Below are positions 41,169-50,331 of a stretch of DNA of 64,000 bases, one piece after another. Position 1 is the first letter of the stretch, and each line of letters starts with the position of its first letter. Both the position numbers and the translations under genes were made by a program. This stretch comes from RHKX01 sp046330285 (lineage in GTDB: Bacteria; Actinomycetota; Thermoleophilia; Solirubrobacterales; 70-9). The notes under the pieces are model-generated. The model did no database searches and was not told the DNA's origin. It was given only the letters and a program-made list of their open reading frames with translations. The stretch is from assembly GCA_046330285.1 (NCBI GenBank), contig JAXLSX010000002.1, positions 248,001-312,000 of the forward strand, written 5' to 3'.

Positions 41169-42755
41169 CTACCAGGCGTCGACGGGCCGCACCGGCGCGT
41201 CGGTAGCGGACGCCGGGCCCGCAGCGGCGAGCGTCGCCGCGATCAGTCGCCTGGTGTCGGCGGGATCGACGACGTCGTCGAGCTCGAAGATCGTCGCCGC
41301 GTTCAGCGCCTTGGCGTGCTCGTGGGCGTGCTCGGTCACCTCGCGGACGCGGCGCTCGCGCTCGTCCGGGTCGGCGATCGCCTCGAGCTCGCGGCGCAGC
41401 CCGAGCCGGACGGCACCCTCGAGGCCCATCGCCCCGAGCTCGGCCGTCGGCCAGCCGACGGTCAGCAGCGGCTCGTGGAGCCCACCGCCCGCCATCGCCT
41501 GAGCGCCGAGCCCGTAAGCCTTGCGAAGGATCACGGCGATGAGCGGCACCCGCAGGTTGGCGCCGGTGTTGAAGAGCCGCGAGCAATGGCGGACCAGCGC
41601 GGTCGCCTCGGCATCGGGGCCGACCATCATCCCCGGCGTGTCGATCAGCGAAAGGATCGGGATCCCGTAGGCGTCGCAGAGCTGCATGAACCGTGCCGCC
41701 TTGTCGGCCCCATCGCTCGTGATCGCACCGGCCATCTGCATCGGGTTGTTGGCGACGATCCCTACAGGCCGGCCCTCGATCCGCGCGAGCGAGGTGACCA
41801 TCACCTTCGCGAACTCGTCCCGGAGGTGAACGACGGAGCCGACGTCGGCGATCGCGTCGATCGCCTTATGGACGTCGTAGGCGCGCCGCCTGCTCTCGGG
41901 GACGACGTTGCGAGCGAGCTCGGGATCGGGCGCCTCCCAGTCGGTCAGCGGGCCCTGGAAGAACGCGAGCAGCTTCTTGGTGACGGCGATGGCCTCGGCT
42001 TCGTCGGCCACGCGGACGTCGACGACGCCGTTCGGCCCCTGGACGCCGATCGGCCCGATCTCCTCCGGTGCGAACTCACCGAGCCCGCCACCGGCGACCA
42101 TCGCCGGGCCGCCCATCCCGAGTGCGATGTCCTCGGTCGCGACGATCAGGTCGCTGCTGCCCGCGAGTACGGCGTTGCCGGCGAAGCAGCGCCCGGCGAC
42201 GATCGCGATCCGCGGTGCGAGCCCGGAGATCCGGGCCCAGAGCGCGAAAGCCCGGGTGTCGAGGGCGGAGACGACGGGGTAGTCGGTGTCGCCGGGCCGG
42301 CCGCCGCCGCCCTCGGCGAAGATCACGGTCGGGAGCCGCATCCGCTCGATCAACTCGAACAGCCGGTCCTTCTTGCGATGGCCGAAGACGCCCTGGGTCC
42401 CCGCCAGGACCATGTAGTCGTAGGAGAGCACGGCGCAGGCCGAGTCCTCGCCGAAGTCGTCGCCGTTGATCCGGGCGGTGCCGCCGATCAGCCCGTCGGC
42501 GGGCGTGCGCTCGATCAGCTCCTCGACCTCGCGCCGCGCCCGTTGCGCCGCGATCGCGAGGCCGCCGTACTCGATGAAGCTGTCGTCGTCGACGAGATCG
42601 GCGAGGTTCTCGCGGGCGGTGCGACGTCCCGTCGAATGGCGCTTGGCGACCGCCTCCGGCCGCGCCTCATCGGCGAGGAGCGCCTTGCGCTCGCGAAGCT
42701 CGGCGAGCTCCGGGCGGACGTCATCGTCGCTTTCGCCTGGGGGTGCAGCGGTCAC
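41169..42755 (-). CDS. Acyl-CoA carboxylase carboxyltransferase (beta) subunit
   Basis: 528 aa from GTG 42755. Moves carboxyl from biotin to an acyl-CoA such as propionyl-CoA. The two crotonase-like halves are visible: GGLIGGTARINGD..., VFGHRKKDRLFELIERMRLPTVIFAEGGGGRPGDTDYP in the first, and LARIEGRPVGIVANNPMQMAGAITSDGADKAARFMQLCDAYGIPILSLIDTPGMMVG in the second. GGGLHEP and WPTAELGAMGLEGAV are the C-terminal signatures. No biotin carboxylase gene is nearby, so the alpha subunit is encoded elsewhere. TAGGAT eight bases before the start suggests its own promoter. Confidence 0.92.
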   Translation of the reverse strand: MTAAPPGESDDDVRPELAELRERKALLADEARPEAVAKRHSTGRRTARENLADLVDDDSFIEYGGLAIAAQRARREVEELIERTPADGLIGGTARINGDDFGEDSACAVLSYDYMVLAGTQGVFGHRKKDRLFELIERMRLPTVIFAEGGGGRPGDTDYPVVSALDTRAFALWARISGLAPRIAIVAGRCFAGNAVLAGSSDLIVATEDIALGMGGPAMVAGGGLGEFAPEEIGPIGVQGPNGVVDVRVADEAEAIAVTKKLLAFFQGPLTDWEAPDPELARNVVPESRRRAYDVHKAIDAIADVGSVVHLRDEFAKVMVTSLARIEGRPVGIVANNPMQMAGAITSDGADKAARFMQLCDAYGIPILSLIDTPGMMVGPDAEATALVRHCSRLFNTGANLRVPLIAVILRKAYGLGAQAMAGGGLHEPLLTVGWPTAELGAMGLEGAVRLGLRRELEAIADPDERERRVREVTEHAHEHAKALNAATIFELDDVVDPADTRRLIAATLAAAGPASATDAPVRPVDAW

Positions 42756-42763
42756 GGCGGGCG

Positions 42764-42769
42764 ATCCTA
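42764..42769 (-). promoter_or_regulatory. -10 element TAGGAT of the carboxyltransferase gene
   Basis: TAGGAT on the minus strand, 8 bases (CGCCCGCC) before GTG 42755. It falls in the 40-base gap after the P-type ATPase gene. Confidence 0.5.
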
Positions 42770-42795
42770 TGGCCCCACGCGCGCCGCCGCCCAGC

Positions 42796-45597
42796 TCAAC
42801 CCGGCGCTTCGCGCCGCCGAGCCCACGCTCGCCGCGCCTCGTCGGCGCCCCAGACGATGAACGGGAAGGGAAGCGTGAAGGCGATCATCTTCGGCTCGAG
42901 TGCCGCGGTCGCGAACAGCTCCTGGCAGGGCGGGAAGTAGATGATCAGCGCGGCGATCCCGATCGCGAACGCGATCCCCCAGAGCAGGAGCCGGTTCGAG
43001 AGGACGCCGACGGTGCGGAGCGAGGCCCGCTCGGTCCGCGCGGCGAATGCCGTCCCCACCTGCCCCATGACCATGCCGAGAAAGGTCATCGACGTCGCCT
43101 GCAGGTAGGCGTGGTGGAGCGGGGAACCGGAGCCGGTGTCGTCGCCGGCACTCCAGCCGGCGTCGTGGAGGACCCAGAAGAACCCGGCGAGCGACAGCGC
43201 CGCGCAGATCACGCCGAGAAACAGCCAGGCACGGATCAGCATGTCGCGGCGGATCACGCCCTCGGATCGGTCCCGCGGCGGCCGTTCCATGATTCCCGGC
43301 TCCGCCGGCTCGCGACCGAGCGCGAGCGCGGGCAGCGTCTCGGTGCCGACGTCGAAGGCGAGGAGCTGCAGGACGGGGAGGGGCAGCGGAATCGCGCCAC
43401 CGCCGAGCGCGAAGACGAGGAACGGCGCGACCTCCGGGGTCGCGTGGGCGAAGATGTAGAAGATGAACTTGCGGACGTTGTCGTAGACGCGGCGACCCGC
43501 GGCGACGGCGTCGACGATCGTCGCGAAGTTGTCGTCGGTCAGGACCATGGCCGAGGCCTCGCGGGCGACGTCGGTCCCCGAGCGCCCCATCGCGACGCCG
43601 ATGTCGGCGCGGCGGAGGGCGGGGGCATCGTTGACGCCGTCGCCGGTCATCGCGACGACGAGGCCCTCGGAGCGGAGCGACTCGGCGATCCGCAACTTCG
43701 CCTCGGGCGAGCTCCGGGCGAAGATCAGCTCCTCGCGGTCCCGCAGCATGGCGTCGAGCTCCTCGTCGCTCATCCGGTCGAGGTCGGGACCGTCGACGAC
43801 CACCGGCTCGCCGGTGACGATCCCGACGTCGCGGGCCACGGCGGCTGCGGTCAGGGCGTGGTCGCCGGTGATCACGATCACGCGGATCCCGGCGCGGCGG
43901 CAGCGGGCGACCGCGTCGCTGACTTCCGGCCGGGGCGGGTCGGCCATCGCGAGCAGGCCCAGAAGGCAGAGGTCGCGCTCCGCCGCGGATCGGTCGGCGG
44001 GAGGCTCGCCGGCGCCGAGGCTCCGGCCGGCGAAGCCGAGGACCCGATAGCCGCGGCGCGCGTAGCCCGCGACGGCTTCGCTCACCGTGCGGCGGGCCTC
44101 GTCGTCCAGGGGACGGGGACCGTCCGGGCCGGCAATCGCCGTGCAGATCGGGAGCACCGCCTCGGGCGCTCCCTTGGTCGAGATCCGGCGCCCGGCCGGC
44201 CCGTCGTCGATCGTCGACATCAGCTTCAGCTCCGGATCGAAATGGAACTGCGCCGCGCGGCGGCGCTCCCGCGCTTCGGGATCGGTGTGGGCGCCGACTT
44301 TCGCGGCCATCTCGAGGCAGGCGATCTCGGTTGGGTCGCCGGCGGGCTTGCCGCCCGGGCCGGCAAGCCGGGCGTTGTTGCAGTCGGCCGCGACATGCGC
44401 GAGCGCGGCAACGTCGTCGGCGTCCGCGTCCGGAGCCTGCGGCTGCGCGGCCAGGTTCCAGCTCCGCCGCGGCGTCCACGCGAACGTGGCGGTCATCCGG
44501 TTCTCGGTCAGCGTGCCCGTCTTGTCGGTGCAGATGACCTTCGTCGAGCCGAGGGTTTCGACCGCGCTCAGGCGCTTGACGATCGCTCCCCGTGCGGCCA
44601 GCTCGCGGGCGCCGGCTGCGAGCGCCAGGGTGATCACCGGGAGAAGGGCCTCCGGGACGAGCCCGACGAGGAGGCCGACCGCGAAGACGACGGCGTCGGC
44701 GATCGAAAGGCCCGCGCCCAGCGTCGCCACGGGGATGAACGCGATCGCTCCGGCTACCGCCACGACGGCGATCAGCCGGGCAACCTTGCGGACCTGGATC
44801 TCGAGCGGCGACTCGTCGGCTGTGACCCGCTCCGACAGGCTCGCGATCCGGCCCAGCTCCGTTCCCATCCCGGTGGCGAAGACGACCGCGCGGGCGCCGC
44901 CCTCGGTGCACGTCGTCCCCGAGAGCGCCAGGTCGTGGGCCTGCAGGAGCGGTGCGCTCGCGGCCGGCCCGCTGGAGCGCTCGACCGGAACCGACTCGCC
45001 GGTCAGGGTGGACATGTCGACCTCGAGCGCGCCCTCGATCAGCCGGGCATCGGCGGAGATCCGGTCGCCCTCCTCGATCACCAACAGGTCGCCCGGCACA
45101 AGGCCGGTCGCCTCGAGCGTCGTCCGCCGCCCGTCGCGAATCACCGTCGCTGTCTCCGGCAGGAAGGCCGCGAGCGCTTCGACCGCGCGCTCGGCCTGGA
45201 TCTCCTGCGCGAACGCGAAGCCTGCGTTGATCACGATCACGACGACGATCGCGATCGCCACCGGCACGATCCCGGCGACCCATGCCAGTACCGCCGCCGC
45301 CGCCAGGAGCAGCGCAAGGGGGTGCGTGAACTGCCGCACCAGTTCAGGAAGGTGGTTCCGCCTCCGCCGCCGGCTGATCGCGTTCGGCCCGTGCTGGACG
45401 AGCCGACGCTGCGCCTCTCGTTCGCTCAGTCCATCCGGACCTGACCGCAGCCGCTCGAACAACACGTCCAGACGACCTTCGGGATCCACGTCCTCGAGCC
45501 CCCGAGGCCCCTCACTGACTGCGGTCTCTTCGCTTCCCCTGGGCATCACATGCGCCGGTCCACCGACGATCCTCCTCCCAGGCGGTGGCCGTTTCAT
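42796..45597 (-). CDS. Cation-translocating P-type ATPase (P2-like)
   Basis: 933 aa from ATG 45597; ATG 45546 (MPRGSEETAVSEG) is also possible. The actuator loop has TGES (199-202). Membrane helix 4 carries GLVPEALLP (315-320), close to the PEGL motif of Ca/Na pumps. The phosphorylation site is CTDKTGTLTENRM (Asp358). The nucleotide domain has KGAPEAVLP and ITGDHALTA, and the hinge is MTGDGVNDAPALRRADIGVAMG. Ten membrane helices are expected. The ion cannot be assigned; Ca2+ or Na+/K+ type is most likely from the PEALLP helix. No copper or zinc N-terminal site is present. Confidence 0.92.
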   Translation of the reverse strand: MKRPPPGRRIVGGPAHVMPRGSEETAVSEGPRGLEDVDPEGRLDVLFERLRSGPDGLSEREAQRRLVQHGPNAISRRRRRNHLPELVRQFTHPLALLLAAAAVLAWVAGIVPVAIAIVVVIVINAGFAFAQEIQAERAVEALAAFLPETATVIRDGRRTTLEATGLVPGDLLVIEEGDRISADARLIEGALEVDMSTLTGESVPVERSSGPAASAPLLQAHDLALSGTTCTEGGARAVVFATGMGTELGRIASLSERVTADESPLEIQVRKVARLIAVVAVAGAIAFIPVATLGAGLSIADAVVFAVGLLVGLVPEALLPVITLALAAGARELAARGAIVKRLSAVETLGSTKVICTDKTGTLTENRMTATFAWTPRRSWNLAAQPQAPDADADDVAALAHVAADCNNARLAGPGGKPAGDPTEIACLEMAAKVGAHTDPEARERRRAAQFHFDPELKLMSTIDDGPAGRRISTKGAPEAVLPICTAIAGPDGPRPLDDEARRTVSEAVAGYARRGYRVLGFAGRSLGAGEPPADRSAAERDLCLLGLLAMADPPRPEVSDAVARCRRAGIRVIVITGDHALTAAAVARDVGIVTGEPVVVDGPDLDRMSDEELDAMLRDREELIFARSSPEAKLRIAESLRSEGLVVAMTGDGVNDAPALRRADIGVAMGRSGTDVAREASAMVLTDDNFATIVDAVAAGRRVYDNVRKFIFYIFAHATPEVAPFLVFALGGGAIPLPLPVLQLLAFDVGTETLPALALGREPAEPGIMERPPRDRSEGVIRRDMLIRAWLFLGVICAALSLAGFFWVLHDAGWSAGDDTGSGSPLHHAYLQATSMTFLGMVMGQVGTAFAARTERASLRTVGVLSNRLLLWGIAFAIGIAALIIYFPPCQELFATAALEPKMIAFTLPFPFIVWGADEARRAWARRREAPG

Positions 45598-45680
45598 CGG
45601 CGCTCGTGTCGGATCGCCCTCGGCAGTGGGTACGGAGCACCCAACGATGCCGCCCCGCGAAGCTGTAAACAGAACGCTCC

Positions 45681-45754
<74 letters not shown>

Positions 45755-45877
45755 TTCCCCCGCAGGCCCAGCCGTTGGGCGTTGGCACGGCCGGATTGCA
45801 GTTGTATGCTCGATCGCAGGTGACGGAGATGGAATCCGGGTCGTTCGGGGAGCCGGCGGCCGAGGGAAGAGAGAGTC

Positions 45878-46786
45878 ATGCATAGACGCGTTGTTGGACT
45901 GACGGTTGCTGTTGCGGTCTCGGCGATGGCGGTGTTCGCTGCAGTCGCCTTGTCGTCGAAGAAGCCGCCCGAGCACGGGTACGTCTCCTCGGCGATGAGG
46001 GTGCCGACGACCAATACCGAGGCGAGGGCTCTGGGCCGGGACTTCAACCACGACGGTGAGGGGGACAACCGGCTGGGTCAGTTCTTCGCGGCCCTTGCGA
46101 GCCAGGGCATCGACCTCCAGGGCGCCCTGTCGACGAACGTCGCCGACGGGGACCTCTTGATGCTCCACTCGCTGAGGACGCCGTCGCTCTCGAACGCCAA
46201 GCATGCGACCTGGCAGGTTCTGTACGCGGAGCCGACCGAGTCGCCGGACTTCTCGGGGTCGGGCTCGTTCACGGTTGCGGGCGACCCGCACTCGGCGAAG
46301 TTCCCGGCGAAGGTCAAGAAGCGTCACGTGACCACGGCTGCCGGAACCATCCCGGTGCAGCTGACCGCCGGCTCCGGCCTGTTCACGCTCGAGCTGACGA
46401 GCGCGAAGGTCTATGCGACATGTTCGAAGACCGGGTGCACCGGCGGCCGGATCAACGGCGTGGTCACGACCCAGCAGCTGAACACGACGCTGATCCCGAA
46501 GCTCGCCGAGCAGTTCACCGTCATCGTGGCGCGAGATTGCCCGGGCCCCGGCCCGAGTTGCTCGTCCGGGTCATACGGACAGCAGCTGCAGTCGCTGTTC
46601 GATACGAACGACGACCTGACGATCAGCGCCGAGGAGCTGCGGACGAGCCCCTTGGCCCAGGCCGTCCTCGCGCCTGATCTGGATCTGCGGAAGGCGAACG
46701 GCAAGCCGGGACAGGACGGCAAGCCGGATGCCCTCTCGGCCGGGATCGGCTTCGAGGCGGTCAGCGGCCGGCTCGTGCGCCACTGA
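45878..46786 (+). CDS. Exported protein with EF-hand/dockerin-like segment
   Basis: 302 aa; purine-rich GGGAAGAGAGAG box before ATG 45878. A signal peptide (RRVVGLTVAVAVSAMAVFAAVAL) is followed by DFNHDGEGDNRLGQFFAALASQGIDL and, near the C-terminus, LFDTNDDLTISAEELRTSPLAQAV. Both are acidic loops of the EF-hand/dockerin kind (DxNxDxxI), so calcium binding is likely. The middle is beta-rich with Cys pairs (ATCSKTGCTGG and RDCPGPGPSCSSG). It is of unknown role at the cell surface, next to another small exported protein. Confidence 0.78.
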   Translation: MHRRVVGLTVAVAVSAMAVFAAVALSSKKPPEHGYVSSAMRVPTTNTEARALGRDFNHDGEGDNRLGQFFAALASQGIDLQGALSTNVADGDLLMLHSLRTPSLSNAKHATWQVLYAEPTESPDFSGSGSFTVAGDPHSAKFPAKVKKRHVTTAAGTIPVQLTAGSGLFTLELTSAKVYATCSKTGCTGGRINGVVTTQQLNTTLIPKLAEQFTVIVARDCPGPGPSCSSGSYGQQLQSLFDTNDDLTISAEELRTSPLAQAVLAPDLDLRKANGKPGQDGKPDALSAGIGFEAVSGRLVRH

Positions 46787-46857
46787 GCTCCAGCCGACAG
46801 CACGCGCTCCCGGCATCGCGAATCAAGAAGCACGTAGTCAGCGGCGTGCCGCTGCGT

Positions 46858-46863
46858 TAGGTT
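46858..46863 (+). promoter_or_regulatory. -10 element TAGGTT of the small exported protein gene
   Basis: TAGGTT followed by 7 bases (GCCGCGC) and ATG 46871. Confidence 0.45.
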
Positions 46864-46870
46864 GCCGCGC

Positions 46871-47245
46871 ATGAAAATCAGGATGCTGGTTCCAGCCGTT
46901 GTCTCCGTTCTGCTCGCTGCCGGTCTTCTCGCCGGCCCCGCGAGCGCCGACACCTTCAACACGACCGTCTCGATCTCGAAGGATTCGCCGCTCTTTCATG
47001 GGAAAGTCCGCTCACGCCTGCAGTCGAACTGCGAGCCCGATCGGCGGGTGATCCTCTACCGGAAAGTGCCGGGATTCGACGTGCGCGTCGCACGCGACCG
47101 CTCAAACTTCACCGGCAAGTGGAAAATCAAGCTGGACTCGCTCAAGGACGGACAGGCGTACTACGTGATCGTCCGTCAGCAGCGGCTCGGCAACGACATC
47201 AACTGCGCCCCGGCCACGTCGAAGGTGGTCAAGGTCAAGGGATAG
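46871..47245 (+). CDS. Small exported protein
   Basis: 124 aa from ATG 46871 (a TTG at 46862 lies inside the -10 region and is less likely). The signal peptide MKIRMLVPAVVSVLLAAGLLAGPASA is followed by about 98 residues rich in beta strand (FNTTVSISKDSPLFHGKVRS..., GKWKIKLDSLKDGQAYYVIVRQQ). Two Cys (NCEP and NCAP) could form a disulfide. It resembles small Ig-like or carboxypeptidase-regulatory-type domains in Thermoleophilia secretomes. No function is assigned. Confidence 0.75.
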   Translation: MKIRMLVPAVVSVLLAAGLLAGPASADTFNTTVSISKDSPLFHGKVRSRLQSNCEPDRRVILYRKVPGFDVRVARDRSNFTGKWKIKLDSLKDGQAYYVIVRQQRLGNDINCAPATSKVVKVKG

Positions 47246-47257
47246 CCCCCGCGGGCC

Positions 47258-47659
47258 ATGCCGTTCACGCGCATCAACCTGAGTTCGGACCCGGCTGACG
47301 TCGGGTCCAACTTCGACGGCTCGCCGGGCCTCGAGTTCCGGCTGGCGACCAAGCCGCTCGAGCTCGCGGAATCCGGCCTCAGCTTCCAGCGGATCCCGCC
47401 CGGGTACCGATTTCCCTACGGCCACACGCACGAGCGTCAGGAGGAGGTGTTCGTGGTCGTCGGCGGCAGCGGGCGGATGAAGCTGGACGACGAGATCGTC
47501 GAGCTCCGCAAGTGGGACGCGGTGCGGGTCCAGACCGGGACCTGGCGCGGGTACGAGGCCGGGCCGGACGGCCTGGAGCTCCTCGTCATCGGTGCGCCGA
47601 ACCTTGGCGACGACCCCCGCGGCGACGTCGAGGGTACGCGCGACTGGTGGGCTGACTAG
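47258..47659 (+). CDS. Cupin-domain protein
   Basis: 133 aa, ATG 47258, 12 bases after the previous gene. The cupin motifs are PYGHTHERQEEVFVVVGGSGRMKLDDE (H, H and E ligands) and WDAVRVQTGTWRGYEAGPDGLELLVIGAP, where the last His is replaced. It is otherwise like many small actinobacterial cupins of unknown substrate. It is convergent with the large RTX-like gene. Confidence 0.82.
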   Translation: MPFTRINLSSDPADVGSNFDGSPGLEFRLATKPLELAESGLSFQRIPPGYRFPYGHTHERQEEVFVVVGGSGRMKLDDEIVELRKWDAVRVQTGTWRGYEAGPDGLELLVIGAPNLGDDPRGDVEGTRDWWAD

Positions 47660-47671
47660 GCCGTCCGCCGG

Positions 47672-49663
47672 TCAGCCCTTGCTGAACGTCTCGCAGTCGG
47701 CGGCCGGGTTCGTGTCGGTCTTGTCGGCCGTGGCGGTATCCGTGCCCGCCCCGCACGTGATCGCCTCGGTGACCTTGTCGCGAGCGAGGTTGGTGTCGTT
47801 GCCGTCGCCGGCGCTGAAGGTGTCAGCCCCCGCCTCTCCGACCAGGAGGTCGTTGCCGTTGCCGGCGAGGAGGGCGTCGCCCTCGTTGCCGCCGATCAGC
47901 CAGTCGTTGCCCTCGGCGCCGAACATGACGTCGACGCCGCCGAGGCCGATCAGGACGTCGTTGCCCGCCGGTCCGGGCTTGATCCCGGCGGTGCCGGCTG
48001 GGGCGACCCCGAGCAGCGTGTTGGTGACGTTGTTGCCGATGATCAGGTCGTTGCCGTTGCTGCCGACGAGCGTGCCGATGTCGGCGTGGATGATGTCCTT
48101 CTCGGGTCCGCCCGTCTTGCCGCCGTTCGTCGTCTGACGCGCGTTCGGGAGGACGGCGGTGATGCCGTTGGTCCCGCGGTCGACGATGTTGAGACCCGCT
48201 TGCTCGACGGATGCGTAGGCGAGGGTGTTGTTGCCCGCGTCGCCGAAGATCTCGTCGTTGCCGAGGCCGGAGACGATCGTGTCGTCGCCGGGGTTGCCGT
48301 GGATGACGGTCAGCGCTCCCTGGGCGTCGCTGCGGCCGCCGACGATCGTGTCGTTTCCGTCTCCGCCTCCGACCTGACCGCGGTCGCCGCCGACGAGCGA
48401 GTCGTCGCCGCCGCGACCGAGGATCGTGTCGTTGCCGGCGGGGGAGTCGACGACGCCGCTGCCGGTGCCGACCGGGGCCGCGCCGAGGATCGTGTCGGCG
48501 GCGTCGCTGCCGATCATGAAGTCGCCGTTGTTGGAGCCGATCAGGGTTCGGATGTCGTCGTGGATCGTGTCCTGCTCCTGGCCGCCGATCGTTCCACCGG
48601 TGCCTGTCGAGGTCGCCTCGGGCAGGCGGACGAGCACGCCGCCGGTGCGGTCGACGATGTCGATCCCGCCCTGATTGACGGTCGCGTAGGCGAGCGTGTT
48701 GTCGCCTGGCCCGCCGATCAGCTCATCGCTGCCGAGTCCCGAAACCAGGGTGTCGTCGTCACCGCCGCCGTCGACCGTGGTGACGCCGTTGAAGCTGCGA
48801 CCACCGACGATGGTGTCGTCGCCGGCCTGCCCGGACGCGGAACCGCTGTCACCGGCGAGCAGCGTGTCGGCGCCGCCTCCTCCGGCGATCGTGTCCTTGC
48901 TGTCGGTGCCGGCCGGCTGTGGATCGACGTCGGGCGTGCCGGGCGGGGGAGAGCCGGCGATCGTGTTGGCGCCGTCGTTGCCGGTGAGCGTGTCGTCGCC
49001 GTTGCCGCCGGTCAGATCCTCGACGTCGGCGGCGATCGAGTCGTTCTCGCCGTCCTGTCCGTTGCCGGTGCTCGGCGATGAGCCGGTCGGCAGAGCGGCG
49101 GTGACGGGATCGGTCCGGGTGATGCCGGCGGCGGAGATGCCGACGTAGGCGGCGTTGTCGGTGTCGCCGCCGCCCTGGAGGGTGTCGTCCTCGGCTCCGC
49201 CGACGAGGGTGTCGTTGCCGGGCCCACCGTCGATCGTCCCCGCGGGTCCGTCGGCGCCGGAGTTGATCACGCCGGTGTCGTTGCCGTCGCCGAGGTTCTC
49301 GACCAGCGAGGTGATCGGCGTGACGATCGGGACGGTGCAGAGATAGCCCTTCGGCAGCCCGAGCCCGGCGGGGGTCGCCAGGCAGCCCGGTGCACCGGAA
49401 GCGTTGACGGTGACGTCGGGGTTCTGGTCGCCGACGAAGTAGATGGTCGCCACGGCGGTCGTCTGCTGCTCGGCGATCACAGCGGTGTTCGCCTCGCCCG
49501 GACCCGCCTGATAGGTGAGGGTGCCTCCGGAGATGGTGACGTCAGCCGCGTGCGCCGCCGCCGGCATCGCCAGGAGCGCCAGGCCCGCGAGCGGCACCAG
49601 CCGCAGCCACCGTCCGACCCGCACCGAAGTTCCCGCCGACCTCGCCGAGCTTCCAAGCACCAT
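47672..49663 (-). CDS. Secreted RTX-like calcium-binding protein with three long repeat modules
   Basis: 663 aa. A signal peptide ends at AAHAA near residue 40. From residue 124 the protein is made of Gly/Asp nonapeptides (GGPGNDTLVGG, GDGNDTIVGG and similar) that bind calcium in a beta-roll. Above this is a larger period of about 155 residues. Three modules starting near 172, 326 and 482 (YVGISAAGI, YATVNQGGIDIVDR and YASVEQAGLNIVDR) each contain an IHDDI/IHADI-(R/G)TL-(I/V)GSN block and an (L)LGxAPxGT block. The C-terminus has two Cys (AITCGAG and ADCETF). No type I secretion genes are nearby, so export is by the signal peptide. Confidence 0.88.
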   Translation of the reverse strand: MVLGSSARSAGTSVRVGRWLRLVPLAGLALLAMPAAAHAADVTISGGTLTYQAGPGEANTAVIAEQQTTAVATIYFVGDQNPDVTVNASGAPGCLATPAGLGLPKGYLCTVPIVTPITSLVENLGDGNDTGVINSGADGPAGTIDGGPGNDTLVGGAEDDTLQGGGDTDNAAYVGISAAGITRTDPVTAALPTGSSPSTGNGQDGENDSIAADVEDLTGGNGDDTLTGNDGANTIAGSPPPGTPDVDPQPAGTDSKDTIAGGGGADTLLAGDSGSASGQAGDDTIVGGRSFNGVTTVDGGGDDDTLVSGLGSDELIGGPGDNTLAYATVNQGGIDIVDRTGGVLVRLPEATSTGTGGTIGGQEQDTIHDDIRTLIGSNNGDFMIGSDAADTILGAAPVGTGSGVVDSPAGNDTILGRGGDDSLVGGDRGQVGGGDGNDTIVGGRSDAQGALTVIHGNPGDDTIVSGLGNDEIFGDAGNNTLAYASVEQAGLNIVDRGTNGITAVLPNARQTTNGGKTGGPEKDIIHADIGTLVGSNGNDLIIGNNVTNTLLGVAPAGTAGIKPGPAGNDVLIGLGGVDVMFGAEGNDWLIGGNEGDALLAGNGNDLLVGEAGADTFSAGDGNDTNLARDKVTEAITCGAGTDTATADKTDTNPAADCETFSKG

Positions 49664-49791
49664 TCGTCCCCAACCTTCCTGCCTGATCGTTCCCTTGCCG
49701 GTCCCCAGATACCCGCGTTCGTGAACGTCAATCGGGGACGAGCCGTATTTAATCGCGTACGGCCGCGGCCCGCCGCACTTACGATCGAGCG
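49664..49791. other. Divergent intergenic region
   Basis: 128 bases between the minus-strand RTX-like gene and the plus-strand VOC gene. For the minus strand a TTGACG box near 49733 is followed 14 bases later by TATCTG. For the plus strand TACGAT lies at 49780-49785. A TATTTAAT stretch near 49746 is the most AT-rich spot. Confidence 0.4.
49780..49785 (+). promoter_or_regulatory. -10 element TACGAT of the VOC gene
   Basis: TACGAT, 6 bases (CGAGCG), then ATG 49792. Confidence 0.45.
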
Positions 49792-50229
49792 ATGGGGGTG
49801 AAGCGCATGGAGCACGTCGGCATCGTCGTCGAGGATCTTCCGGCCGCGGTGGGGTTCTTCGCCGCGCTCGGGATGGAGGAGCAGGGCCAGGGATCCGCCG
49901 ACGGCGAATGGGTCGATCGGGTCATCGGCCTCAAGGGTGCCGATGTCGAGTTCGCGATGATGAAGACGTCCGACGGCGCAGGTCAGATCGAACTCGTCAG
50001 GTTCAACTCGCCGGTGCACGAGGGCGGCGTCGCAGAGCATCCGGCCAACGTGCCCGGGATGCGCCATCTCGCGTTCGTGGTCGAGGACATCGAAGCGACG
50101 ATCGCGGATCTCAGGGCTCACGGCGCCGATGTGATCGGCGGGCCCGAGAACTACAGCGACATCTTCCTGCTCGCCTACGTCCGGGGTCCGGCGGGGATGA
50201 TCGTCGAGCTCGCCGAGAAGATCGGCTGA
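49792..50229 (+). CDS. VOC-family (glyoxalase/epimerase-like) protein
   Basis: 145 aa vicinal-oxygen-chelate fold. MEHVGIVVEDLPAAVGFFAALGM and MRHLAFVVEDIEATIADLRAHGADVI are the two beta-alpha-beta-beta halves. Ligand positions H (MEHVG), E (QIELV), H (RHLAF) and E (MIVELAE) are all present, so a divalent metal is probably bound. The family includes glyoxalase I, methylmalonyl-CoA epimerase and resistance proteins; the substrate is not predictable. Confidence 0.87.
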   Translation: MGVKRMEHVGIVVEDLPAAVGFFAALGMEEQGQGSADGEWVDRVIGLKGADVEFAMMKTSDGAGQIELVRFNSPVHEGGVAEHPANVPGMRHLAFVVEDIEATIADLRAHGADVIGGPENYSDIFLLAYVRGPAGMIVELAEKIG

Positions 50230-50263
50230 CCCTGCCGAGACCGGCTCATCCCGGTACCGCTTC

Positions 50264-50285
50264 CCCTAGGGTTCCCCCACGGGGG
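50264..50285. repeat. G/C-tract palindromes upstream of the DUF3089 gene
   Basis: CCCTAGGG (50264-50271) is followed by CCCCC-AC-GGGGG (50274-50285), about 50-70 bases before the start codon. A related CTTAGGGGTT G-tract region precedes the RTX-like gene at 55370, so this may be an operator for surface-protein genes. Confidence 0.4.
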
Positions 50286-50331
50286 TTGGTGGAGAGCTAC
50301 CTGCGCGAGAGGGCGCGGAAGGAGTCTGAGG

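Noticed and set aside
42466..45444. 992-codon plus-strand open frame opposite the P-type ATPase gene
   Set aside because: The opposite strand encodes a complete ATPase with all motifs. The plus-strand product is Arg/Gly/Asp low-complexity sequence.
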